A stretch of 48,661 nt of DNA from the NCBI GenBank assembly GCA_902611135.1, contig CACLYL010000005.1, positions 1 through 48,661 on the forward strand, written 5' to 3'. This stretch comes from an uncultured Fidelibacterota bacterium. Its GTDB lineage: Bacteria > Fidelibacterota > Marinisomatia > Marinisomatales > UBA1611. The notes below the pieces were generated by a model. It did not search any database. It was not told where the DNA came from and saw only the letters and a list, made by a program, of their open reading frames with translations. Of this stretch, positions 40,776 to 48,661 are shown one piece after another. Positions within the stretch are counted from its first letter, which is position 1, and every line of letters starts with the position of its first letter. The translations under genes were made by a program, and so were the position numbers.

Positions 40776-41786
40776 ATGAAAAAAATGTTCTGGTGTCTCA
40801 CCGTACTTTTAGTTTCTAGTTGCGAGGAGGCGGAAGTTACAGATGTATATAATGAAGAACCAATAACCGCTGAGTACCCATGTGTGTCTGATGCTTTAAG
40901 CTGTTTAGATTCTATAAATATTGAAGGGGGATCGGTTAACTTCTATTCTTCTTTTAGCCTAGACTCTTTAAACCTTGTATCTGGTGCAATAATAGTTGTC
41001 CATGGAGCAACTCGAAATGGAGATGATTACTTCAATAGAATGATATCAACTATTAAGAGTGTAGGATTAGAAGATAGCATTATGGTTATTGCTCCTCAGT
41101 TCATAACTGAATATGAAAAAGTTCATGGTAAGGACTGGTATTGGAATACAACATCGTGGAAGTGGGGAAATCAATCATATATGAACGGTAGTCAAATCAG
41201 CATAAGTTCTTTTGAGGTAATAGATCACTTGTTATCCAGGGTAGCAAACACAGATAAGTTCCCAAATCTTTCAAAAGTATTAATAACGGGTCACTCTTCA
41301 GGTTCTGCTTTTACACACACCTTTTCCTCCACAAAAACAAGCAATGCTTTTGGGGATTTAAGAGTAGACTTTGCAGTTGTTAACAACCAATATTTTTTAT
41401 ATCCTGATTCGAATCGCTTTTTAAATGGTGCTCTCTTCACTCCAAATGATTGCGACAGCTATAATGATTGGCCACTTGGATTGACACATCCAAACCCGTA
41501 CATAGAAAGTTTAGGAAAAAATCTTGCAAGCGATAATTTAATTAGCAATAGAATAGATTATTTTATAGGGTCAAATGATACCCAAATTAACGACATGTCT
41601 TCAGGATGTGCATATGAAATTCTTGGGGAGCATCGCCTTCAAAAAACAATTAACTTCAATGACTATTTAGACATATCATTTGAAAATAATCTACATCAAT
41701 ATACAATCCTTCAAGGAATTGGACACAGTAGCACTGGAATGTTTTCTTCAAATGAATTTAAAAGTTATATAAATGAATTATTTTAA
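40776..41786 (+). CDS. Alpha/beta hydrolase lipoprotein (PHB depolymerase/esterase-like)
   Basis: A 336-residue lipoprotein with a lipobox at Cys16 (VLLVSSC). The hydrolase core resembles the secreted enzyme at 35935: AIIVVHGATRNGDDYFNRM, nucleophile Ser174 in GHSSG, and a probable catalytic His in LQGIGHSS near the end. The domain appears complete and of normal length. The end overlaps the SusC-like gene by 14 bases. It likely sits on the outer membrane and cleaves ester-linked products before uptake. The exact substrate is not readable. Confidence 0.83.
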   Translation: MKKMFWCLTVLLVSSCEEAEVTDVYNEEPITAEYPCVSDALSCLDSINIEGGSVNFYSSFSLDSLNLVSGAIIVVHGATRNGDDYFNRMISTIKSVGLEDSIMVIAPQFITEYEKVHGKDWYWNTTSWKWGNQSYMNGSQISISSFEVIDHLLSRVANTDKFPNLSKVLITGHSSGSAFTHTFSSTKTSNAFGDLRVDFAVVNNQYFLYPDSNRFLNGALFTPNDCDSYNDWPLGLTHPNPYIESLGKNLASDNLISNRIDYFIGSNDTQINDMSSGCAYEILGEHRLQKTINFNDYLDISFENNLHQYTILQGIGHSSTGMFSSNEFKSYINELF

Positions 41787-44700
41787 CTTTAAACAGTTTT
41801 TAGAAAAATTACTAATAATGCTCTTGTTGATTCAAGGCGCTTATTCATCTCTTATATTATCAGGAAAAGTTTTAGATAAAAAAGGAAATCCCCTTCCAGG
41901 GGCAAATGTCATAATTGTAAACAGTAATCTCGGTACAGCAAGCGGAATTGATGGCTTTTACCAATTAGAGGTTTTTGATGTTGTTATTTTAAACAAACCA
42001 ATAAAACTAAAAGCATCTTATATAGGACATAAAAGCGAGATAAAAAATTACATACATAATAAAACCATAAATAAGGTGAATGGGTTTGACTTTAATTTAG
42101 CAACAGATGTTATGAATCTGGAGGCAATAGTCGTTACAGGTCTTGGCGTTGAACAAGAAACAAAAAAGCTTGGTGTTTCCATTGAATCTGTTAGCAAAGA
42201 AAGAGTTGAGGATTCTCCAGAGGTAAGCTTGGTATCTGCACTTCGGGGCAATGTTTCTGGTTTAGAAGTGAGAAAAACAAGTGGCGACGCTGGAACGAAT
42301 GCATTCTTTCGAATTAGAGGAACCGGCACTATATCCGGAGGACATGAGCCCCTTGTTGTGGTTGATGGAAGCCCCATAAGCACAAGAACGCTTGATTCAG
42401 GAGGAAGAGAGACGAGTGAAAGAGGGCATCCTGAATCCTCTAGTAGGTTGGCTGATGTAAACATGAACGACATTGAGTCTATCGAGGTTCTAAAAGGAGC
42501 AGCTGCTTCAGCAATATATGGATCAAGAGCTTCAAATGGTGTTATTTTAATTACTACGAAATCTGGAACGACAGGGAAAACAAAAATCACATATAAATCA
42601 AATTATGGCATCAGTGGTATGAATAGAATATATCCTCTTCAACAAAAGTTTGGTCAAGGGGATGCAGGCGACTTTGAAGCTGGAAGATCTTACTCTTGGG
42701 GAAAGGCCCTTAATGTAAAGCAAGCAAAATGGTTTGATCCAAACGTAGAAGAGGATGTGGTATATGATCATGTTGAAGATATATCAGAAATTGGAAATAA
42801 CTTTGAACAGTCGATTTCTGCTTACGGTGGCAACGATAGAACGACTTTTTACTTTTCAATGTCTCAAAATTATGAGAGAGCACACTGGCAAACATTTAAT
42901 CAATATAAGCAAACGGTTACTTCTGTCTTTGGGCATGAACCAACCCGAACAGTTCCTTCTGATTTTACGCGTCAAACGTTTCGCCTAAAAGGAAGTCATT
43001 ATTTGACAAAAAAAGTAAGCTTAACAGGAAGCATGTCATATGTTAATGTATTTGGAAACCAAGTCATTAGAGCTCACAGCACGGATGGCTTAGCTAAAGG
43101 ACTGTTAAGCACGCCACCAGACTTTAATCTGAGGCCATACTTAGATCCCAACACCCAGTTCCATAGAACCTCAACGGACCCCTATCCAGAGACAAGAGAT
43201 GGTGATCACAGGTGGAATAATCCTTTTTGGGTGCTATATGAGCTGTCCCAAACCCAATCTGTAGAAAGGGTGTACGGGAACATAAAACTTAGATACGATA
43301 TTAATAATTGGATTGATCTCAATTATGTTTTAGGAACAGATTTTTCGCTCGATGAGAGAAATGATATTATGCCATCAGGCACTTATAGAAACGGTGGAAT
43401 CGGCAGATATATTCACGAAGATATATTAGACCACGAGTGGGACTCAAATCTAAATTTCAACTTTAACATAAAAGAGAGGTTTAATCTTCCCATCCAACTT
43501 GTAATGGGTCATAATTTAAACAGCAGGGCCTTGAGTCGATTTGAAACAACGGGGGAAGATCAGGTGTTGCCTTATTACTACCAAATTGAAAATTATTCAT
43601 CAGTAACTGCAGATCAGTATTTATCCTTGATACATCTCGAATCATACTTTGTCCAAGGGACAATGGACCTGTTTGACCAATTATACTTTACGAGTGCACT
43701 CAGAAATGACGGTTCTTCAACTTTTGGACCAGCAGACAGAAGACATAACTTTTTTAAATTTAGCACCGCGTGGGAGTTTTCAAAGTTGTATAAACCGTCG
43801 CTGCTCAGCTTTGGTAAGCTGAGACTTGCTTATGGACAAGCAGGTGAAGAGCCCAGAGCCTACAGTATTTTCTCAGGATATACATCTCCATCTTTATTTT
43901 CTGTAGGAGAAAAAGTTTCTCTAGGCCTGACGTACAACGGGGTTACTGGATATCGATCAGATGATGAGGTTAGCAACTTTAGAATTAGGCCAGAAAGACG
44001 AAATGAATATGAAGTTGGTACAGATATTTCTCTTTTTGATGGAATGCTTGGTTTAAATGCAACGTTGTACAATGCGATAAGCAATGATATTATTTATGAT
44101 GTTGACGTGATCCCTTCAACCGGAGCTGATGAAATGACAGCGAATGGGGCTTCAATCCAAAATAAAGGCTTAGAGTTTAATATCAATTACAAAGTTGTTG
44201 ATAAAAACAACTTTAAATGGAATTCAAAATTTATATATGCAGCTAATAAAAACACTGTCTTAGAAATGAATGGCATCACGGGAGAGATGGCTAAAACTAT
44301 GAATCCTAGTCTTGTGCCAAGTAGAGGCATAGCAAAGTTTAGTGAAGTTTCACCGGGTCATGAATATGCAGAATTTAAGGTCTTAAGTTGGGCGCGATTC
44401 GGTCATGGTCTTGTAGTTGACCATGATCTTGACATTAATACTCCTGATGTAAATATTGATAGTCTTTCAAATTATGAATGGGAAAAAAATGATGTTTATA
44501 TTGCCAAAAACGGTCTTCCAATCATGTACTCTGAAAAGATATGGTCTGGGTACGCGCCAAACCCTGATTGGACCGGAAGTTTTTATAATGAATGGAACAT
44601 TGGTAAAAAATTTCAAGTGTCGTTCTTGTTAGATATCAGTATGGGAGGTCATATTGCAAATTATACAAAAAATGCGCTTTACGAATGGGGAACACATGGC

Positions 44701-45159
44701 GATACTGATAAAAGGTATCATCCTGACTTTGATAATCCAGAGTGGTTTGGTTATGAAGAGGGCGTTAGTACTGAGTGGGGTAAAGGTACTTTTGAAAAAT
44801 TAATTAATCATGGACATAGAGCTTTAGGTCCAGGAAAAGATACGATTATTACTTATTCTCAAAACATGTATGAAAATTATATGGGAAGGAATACAGACGT
44901 TATCAACAACATAGAAGACGCAAGCTATATGAAATTAAGAGAAATAGCAATTTCATATACTCTAGGCCGATCAAACCTCCAGTTTTTAGGGGAACCATTG
45001 TTATCCTTTAGGTTAAGCGCTCAGGATTTAATTAATTGGACAAATTATTCAGGTTGGGATCCTGAAACCAACATGTACCAAGATAGAATATCAGGTGAAG
45101 ATTATTTTAATCAACCTCAAACGTGGAGAATTAATTTTGGAGTACAATTAGAATGGTAA
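41773..45159 (+). CDS. SusC/RagA-family TonB-dependent outer-membrane transporter
   Basis: An 1128-residue barrel with a signal peptide (to about residue 25), a carboxypeptidase-D regulatory-like domain (SGKVLDKKGNPLPGANVII, about 28-110), a plug domain (VVTGLGVEQETKKLG, then ALRGNVSGLEVRKTSGD, SIEVLKGAAASAIYGSRASNG) and a long barrel ending in WRINFGVQLEW with the usual aromatic last residue. It imports large oligomers in partnership with SusD, using TonB energy. It overlaps the upstream lipoprotein hydrolase by 14 bases and the SusD-like gene by seven, so the set is one operon. The regulator (sigma/anti-sigma) seen beside many such pairs is not in the window. Confidence 0.96.
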   Translation: MNYFNFKQFLEKLLIMLLLIQGAYSSLILSGKVLDKKGNPLPGANVIIVNSNLGTASGIDGFYQLEVFDVVILNKPIKLKASYIGHKSEIKNYIHNKTINKVNGFDFNLATDVMNLEAIVVTGLGVEQETKKLGVSIESVSKERVEDSPEVSLVSALRGNVSGLEVRKTSGDAGTNAFFRIRGTGTISGGHEPLVVVDGSPISTRTLDSGGRETSERGHPESSSRLADVNMNDIESIEVLKGAAASAIYGSRASNGVILITTKSGTTGKTKITYKSNYGISGMNRIYPLQQKFGQGDAGDFEAGRSYSWGKALNVKQAKWFDPNVEEDVVYDHVEDISEIGNNFEQSISAYGGNDRTTFYFSMSQNYERAHWQTFNQYKQTVTSVFGHEPTRTVPSDFTRQTFRLKGSHYLTKKVSLTGSMSYVNVFGNQVIRAHSTDGLAKGLLSTPPDFNLRPYLDPNTQFHRTSTDPYPETRDGDHRWNNPFWVLYELSQTQSVERVYGNIKLRYDINNWIDLNYVLGTDFSLDERNDIMPSGTYRNGGIGRYIHEDILDHEWDSNLNFNFNIKERFNLPIQLVMGHNLNSRALSRFETTGEDQVLPYYYQIENYSSVTADQYLSLIHLESYFVQGTMDLFDQLYFTSALRNDGSSTFGPADRRHNFFKFSTAWEFSKLYKPSLLSFGKLRLAYGQAGEEPRAYSIFSGYTSPSLFSVGEKVSLGLTYNGVTGYRSDDEVSNFRIRPERRNEYEVGTDISLFDGMLGLNATLYNAISNDIIYDVDVIPSTGADEMTANGASIQNKGLEFNINYKVVDKNNFKWNSKFIYAANKNTVLEMNGITGEMAKTMNPSLVPSRGIAKFSEVSPGHEYAEFKVLSWARFGHGLVVDHDLDINTPDVNIDSLSNYEWEKNDVYIAKNGLPIMYSEKIWSGYAPNPDWTGSFYNEWNIGKKFQVSFLLDISMGGHIANYTKNALYEWGTHGDTDKRYHPDFDNPEWFGYEEGVSTEWGKGTFEKLINHGHRALGPGKDTIITYSQNMYENYMGRNTDVINNIEDASYMKLREIAISYTLGRSNLQFLGEPLLSFRLSAQDLINWTNYSGWDPETNMYQDRISGEDYFNQPQTWRINFGVQLEW

Positions 45160-46571
45160 AATATATAAAGACTGCAATTGTTTTTCTGAGTATGTCCTTC
45201 TTTAGTTGTGAAAACTTTTTAACAGGGCCTCTTTTAGATCAAAATCCAAATGAGGTTGACGATGTTACGGTGGTTTCGCCAGAAGCTTTGTTGGTTGGTA
45301 CTCAAGTTACAATGTATGGAGTGATGGAAGGATATTTAAATCGAGCAGTTTCTATGGTCATGCAGCAAATGTCAGGCCTTCAAACAGACTATTATAGAGA
45401 TTATAATTGCGAGCCAATAGATGTAAACACTAATGGTAGATGGACAGCAATGTACGGAACCGGTGGTTTAATCGATATGAACACAACCCAAGAAGTTGCT
45501 CAAAGACAAGAGAGGCATGTCTTGCTTGGTATTTCACAAATGTGGGAGGCTCTCGTTTTTTCAACGGCAGCTGATATTTGGGGTGATGTTCCTTATTCTC
45601 AGGCGGCCAACGCAGAGTTTGCCCAGCCTAAGTTTGATTCTCAAAAAGAAGTACATGAAGCAATGTTAAGCCTTATTGATGATGCAATTATAAACTTTGA
45701 TAAGGGACAAGTTTTCACGCTGCCGTCCGACTTTGATTTTACATTCAGCTCTGATATTGAAAAATGGAAAAGAGCAGCATATACATTAAAGAGTAGAATT
45801 TTACTCAACTGGGCTGAAGTTGAAAGTGATAATTACTCACTAGCATTAGAAGCGGCGCAAGAAGGGATAGTAGATGAATCAGGAGATGGGGATTGGAAGG
45901 CTTTGCACGGTGCTGCGATTTCTGAGAGGAATGTCTGGTTTCAATTCTTTTTATCGAACCCTGACTATATGGGTGCGGGGAAATTGCTTGTTGATATGCT
46001 TAAAAGAGAAAATGATGATAGACTAGGTATTTATTTCCTTCAAAGCGGAGCAAATGAAATAACAGGAGTAAGTCCTGGAGATTCAATTTTAAATGCTTCA
46101 ATGCTTAATGTTGTTGGCCATTTTGGAATGTCATGGAAACCTGAGTTTGTTAGTTGGTATGAAAACAAATTCATAATGGCAGAATGTTATTATAATCTTG
46201 GAAATGAAGAGGCTGCCTTGCAAGTATTAAATCAGACACTTTCTGGATTAGAGCAAAAATGGATTTCAACCGGTTATAATGACATAACGATTCCCCGATA
46301 TGAAGATGTTTCAGGAGCAATACTTTTAGAAGCGATTATGAACGAAAAATACAAAGCGCTATTTTTAAATATTCAATCATGGAGTGACTGGCGCAGAACA
46401 GGGTATCCGAGGTTTCTTGATTCTGAAGGAAATTCAACAGAGTGCGGTTTGCAAAATTCGGGAGTTGGTGTTCCAAGGCGATTATTATATCCTGAAAAAG
46501 AAAAAACGACAAATCCAAATTGTCCACAAGGCGATAACATCTATGATCGGGTAGAAAATGACCCCTACTAA
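45153..46571 (+). CDS. SusD/RagB-family substrate-binding lipoprotein
   Basis: A 472-residue lipoprotein (Cys19 in SFFSCENF) that caps the SusC barrel and binds substrate. SusD-type helical TPR features include the N-terminal NFLTGPLLDQNPNEVDDVTVVSP, the middle ADIWGDVPYSQAANAEFAQPKFDSQKEV and a C-terminal EKYKALFLNIQSWSDWRRTGYPRF followed by RRLLYPEKE. A GGAG sequence lies about nine bases before the ATG, inside the SusC end. Its end overlaps the next hydrolase by 14 bases. Confidence 0.95.
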   Translation: MVKYIKTAIVFLSMSFFSCENFLTGPLLDQNPNEVDDVTVVSPEALLVGTQVTMYGVMEGYLNRAVSMVMQQMSGLQTDYYRDYNCEPIDVNTNGRWTAMYGTGGLIDMNTTQEVAQRQERHVLLGISQMWEALVFSTAADIWGDVPYSQAANAEFAQPKFDSQKEVHEAMLSLIDDAIINFDKGQVFTLPSDFDFTFSSDIEKWKRAAYTLKSRILLNWAEVESDNYSLALEAAQEGIVDESGDGDWKALHGAAISERNVWFQFFLSNPDYMGAGKLLVDMLKRENDDRLGIYFLQSGANEITGVSPGDSILNASMLNVVGHFGMSWKPEFVSWYENKFIMAECYYNLGNEEAALQVLNQTLSGLEQKWISTGYNDITIPRYEDVSGAILLEAIMNEKYKALFLNIQSWSDWRRTGYPRFLDSEGNSTECGLQNSGVGVPRRLLYPEKEKTTNPNCPQGDNIYDRVENDPY

Positions 46572-47430
46572 AGTAGCGTTAGTTTTTCTTTTCATACTTA
46601 AACTCAGCTTAATAGCACAAGAATATATAGAACAAGTGACGCCCCCATGGGGATATATCTTTAAAGGGTGGAAAGGGCCGCCTATAGATGTTATAAACTA
46701 CTTTCCTGCAAGCGCCACAAAGAGTTCACCTATTTTAATTGTAATACCTGGAGCATCAAGAGACGCGCAAAGATTTCATGCTTCCTGGTTAGACTTAGCA
46801 AAAAAGAAAAGTTTCATAGTTTTAACTATAGGTGCAAGAAAAAAATATTTTCCTGATGAATATTCATATAATGCTGGTCGGTTAATAACAAGCCAAGGAC
46901 ACGCAATGGATAAAAGTCAATGGCTTTTCAGTGCAATTGAACCCCTTTTTGAAGACTTTAAAAAAAGATATAAGCTCAACACACAAAAGTTTTATTTATT
47001 TGGGCACTCCGCTGGAGGAGGTTTTGTACACCGATATCTCCTTTTTAAGCCAAAAGCGCCGGTTGAAAAAGCGGTTGCTGCAAACCCCGCATTTGTAACA
47101 GTTCCAGACTTTGATATACAATATCCTTTTGGTTTAAAAAACACACCATTAAAAAAGAGAGATATAAAACCTTGGTTCAAGCACAACCTTGCAATTGTTC
47201 TTGGTGAAAATGATTTAGGTCCAAGAACAAAACCGTTAAGCAATGGTGCTATGGCGAATGTTCAGGGCTCTAATTGTTTTGAGCGCGGACAGCTCTTATT
47301 CAGCGCTGCTGAGCAGGCATCAAAAAAAGCAAGGACAAAATTTAATTGGAAATTAATTACTGTTCCAAGTGTAGGACACAATAACTTTGAAATAGCGCCT
47401 GTCGCCGCTAACTATTTATTTGGTAATTAG
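46558..47430 (+). CDS. Exported alpha/beta hydrolase (PHB depolymerase/esterase-like), third paralogue
   Basis: A 290-residue hydrolase with an N-terminal signal peptide (VALVFLFILKLSLIAQ). The core has PILIVIPGASRDAQRFHASW, nucleophile Ser151 in GHSAGGG, and a likely catalytic His in VPSVGHNNFE. It has no lipobox and no sorting domain, so it is probably soluble in the periplasm, where it could finish products brought in by SusC/SusD. It is coupled to the SusD-like gene by a 14-base overlap. Relationship to the hydrolases at 35935 and 40776 is by shared motif order only. Confidence 0.85.
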   Translation: MTPTKVALVFLFILKLSLIAQEYIEQVTPPWGYIFKGWKGPPIDVINYFPASATKSSPILIVIPGASRDAQRFHASWLDLAKKKSFIVLTIGARKKYFPDEYSYNAGRLITSQGHAMDKSQWLFSAIEPLFEDFKKRYKLNTQKFYLFGHSAGGGFVHRYLLFKPKAPVEKAVAANPAFVTVPDFDIQYPFGLKNTPLKKRDIKPWFKHNLAIVLGENDLGPRTKPLSNGAMANVQGSNCFERGQLLFSAAEQASKKARTKFNWKLITVPSVGHNNFEIAPVAANYLFGN

Positions 47431-47434
47431 ATAA

Positions 47435-48661
47435 GTGATTTTAAAACAAAGAATTGGATTTATTTTCGGCATAGGGTTGTTTTGTCTTTGTGTCTTTTCG
47501 ACCCCTCCAGAGAATATGAATCCACTGGCTATGAAAGCAGCCGGGGTTTCTTTGTTAATGGCTGTTTTTTGGATTACAGAAGCTATTTCAATTTTTGCAA
47601 CAGCATTTATCCCTGTTGCTCTATTTCCTATACTAGGTGTTTTAGATGCAAAGCAAATTGCAGCAAGTTATGGTCACCACATTGTTATTTTAATTATTGG
47701 TGCTTTTTTTGTTGCTAAAGCAATAGAAACAAACCAGCTACATAAAAGAATCGCTCTCTTTACTATTCGAATCATTGGAACTAGTAGAAAAAGAGTTATG
47801 CTGGGCTTTATGATTGCAACAGGGTTTTTGTCAATGTGGACTTCAAATAATTCAACAACATTAATGATGCTACCAATAGGTCTTGCAATACTAGACAGAG
47901 AAGATAAAGCGGGCTCAGACATCTCTAAATTTGCTCCAGGATTAATGTTGTGCATCGCTTATTCGGCAAGTATAGGAGGGGTAGGCACGCTAGTTGGGAC
48001 GCCTCCAAATTTGGTTTTTTCTAGCACCTTAAAAGAGCTTTTCCCCCATTCTCCTGATATCTTGTTTGCAGATTGGTTAAAAATTGGAATCCCTTTTGTT
48101 CTTTTGTTTTTGCCTATTTCCTGGATTTACCTTGTCAGGTACTTTCACGTTCAAGGAGAACTTAGTGGCTCATCCGATATCATTGACAATGAATATAAAG
48201 CTCTTGGTAAAATGACAATTGCAGAGAAAAGAGTTTTCACTGTTATTATTTTATATGCACTGGGTTTTGTATTTAGAGGGGTTTGGTCCGATTATTTGGG
48301 CGTTAAGGGCTTTGCTAAAGATTCAACTGTAGCTATTTTAGCAGCGCTATTGCTTTTTTCAATTTCTAGCGGGAAGACGAATCAAAAAGGAAATTCGATT
48401 AAATTATTAGAATGGGAAGATGCAAAAACGGTTCCATGGGGGATTGCAATGTTAATAGGAGGCGGACTTGCAATAGCTTCTTCATTTCAGACCTCTGGAT
48501 TAATATCTTGGATAGGAGAAAACATAAACATTGATGGAGTGCCCATCTTTGTTATCGTGCTGTTGGTTGTCTTTTTAATGGTCTTTTTAACAGAAATAAA
48601 TTCAAATACAGCAACCACTGCTGTCTTTTTACCTGTCTTGGCAGGACTTTCAAAGGGAGCA
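47435..48661 (+). CDS. DASS/SLC13-family sodium-dependent carboxylate transporter, cut by window edge
   Basis: A membrane protein open to the window end (409 codons seen). GTG at 47435 is the first start after the stop of the upstream gene and gives MILKQRIGFIFGIGLFCLCVFSTPPENMN, followed by many hydrophobic helices. Both half-repeat signature loops are present: SNNSTTLMM (about 128-136) and, later, SNTATTAVFLP. There is also TLVGTPPNLVFSS, a DASS/ArsB-type hairpin motif. The family imports dicarboxylates, citrate, sulfate or related anions with Na+. The position after the SusCD-hydrolase genes suggests uptake of acids they release, but the anion is not known. Confidence 0.87.
   Translation, partial: MILKQRIGFIFGIGLFCLCVFSTPPENMNPLAMKAAGVSLLMAVFWITEAISIFATAFIPVALFPILGVLDAKQIAASYGHHIVILIIGAFFVAKAIETNQLHKRIALFTIRIIGTSRKRVMLGFMIATGFLSMWTSNNSTTLMMLPIGLAILDREDKAGSDISKFAPGLMLCIAYSASIGGVGTLVGTPPNLVFSSTLKELFPHSPDILFADWLKIGIPFVLLFLPISWIYLVRYFHVQGELSGSSDIIDNEYKALGKMTIAEKRVFTVIILYALGFVFRGVWSDYLGVKGFAKDSTVAILAALLLFSISSGKTNQKGNSIKLLEWEDAKTVPWGIAMLIGGGLAIASSFQTSGLISWIGENINIDGVPIFVIVLLVVFLMVFLTEINSNTATTAVFLPVLAGLSKGA

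Noticed and set aside
42048-42590. 180-codon minus-strand open frame inside the SusC-like gene
   Set aside because: It is a shadow of the well-supported SusC plug-domain frame and its translation has no recognisable domain.

Overview
The window looks like the replication-origin region of an AT-rich, Gram-negative bacterium of the FCB group. The best guess is a marine Marinimicrobia (SAR406)-type lineage. The clues are a SusC/SusD pair, large exported proteins ending in a Por-type (T9SS-like) sorting domain with the NPFNP motif, lipoproteins, two parvulin chaperones and a homodimeric pyruvate dehydrogenase. The lineage is an inference; no rRNA or tRNA gene is visible to confirm it.

Layout. 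From about 34.4 kb leftwards every gene but one lies on the minus strand, and from 34.6 kb rightwards every gene lies on the plus strand. The switch sits in a short AT-rich gap between rpmH and dnaA that carries two DnaA boxes, so this is very probably oriC with both arms read co-directionally with replication. Left of it are rpmH, a frame-broken yidD (no rnpA between them), yidC, mnmE, mnmG (with a parS-like site at each end), mfd and two parvulin-type chaperones. After a 265-base AT-rich gap come dnaN, recF, a DciA-like gene, gyrB, gyrA and a YggS-type PLP protein. Next is the single plus-strand gene of the left arm, a predicted outer-membrane barrel at 15.1-16.1 kb. Then, on the minus strand, come two unrecognised small genes, a MATE exporter, the complete pyruvate dehydrogenase complex (aceE, aceF, lpd), three different zinc metallopeptidases (DUF5117-type, M16, M1) and a small DHFR/RibD-like reductase.

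Right arm. dnaA is followed by what reads as one long nutrient-acquisition locus: a multidomain secreted alpha/beta hydrolase, a secreted protein with two lamin-tail domains, a lipoprotein alpha/beta hydrolase, a SusC-like TonB-dependent transporter, a SusD-like lipoprotein, a third exported alpha/beta hydrolase, and a DASS/SLC13 carboxylate transporter cut by the window edge. No glycoside hydrolase is present. The three hydrolases resemble the PHB-depolymerase/feruloyl-esterase superfamily, so the locus may break an ester-rich polymer or polyester outside the cell and import the acids. That substrate is an inference.

Most unusual observation. The barrel gene at 15068 has a clean signal peptide followed at once by two in-frame UGA codons spaced as U-x-x-U. 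A GC-rich hairpin with a GGUC loop lies just downstream, at the spacing expected of a bacterial SECIS element. It may be an undescribed selenoprotein with a UxxU motif, or simply a gene with two nonsense mutations. UGA is a normal stop elsewhere in the window, so a general code change is excluded.
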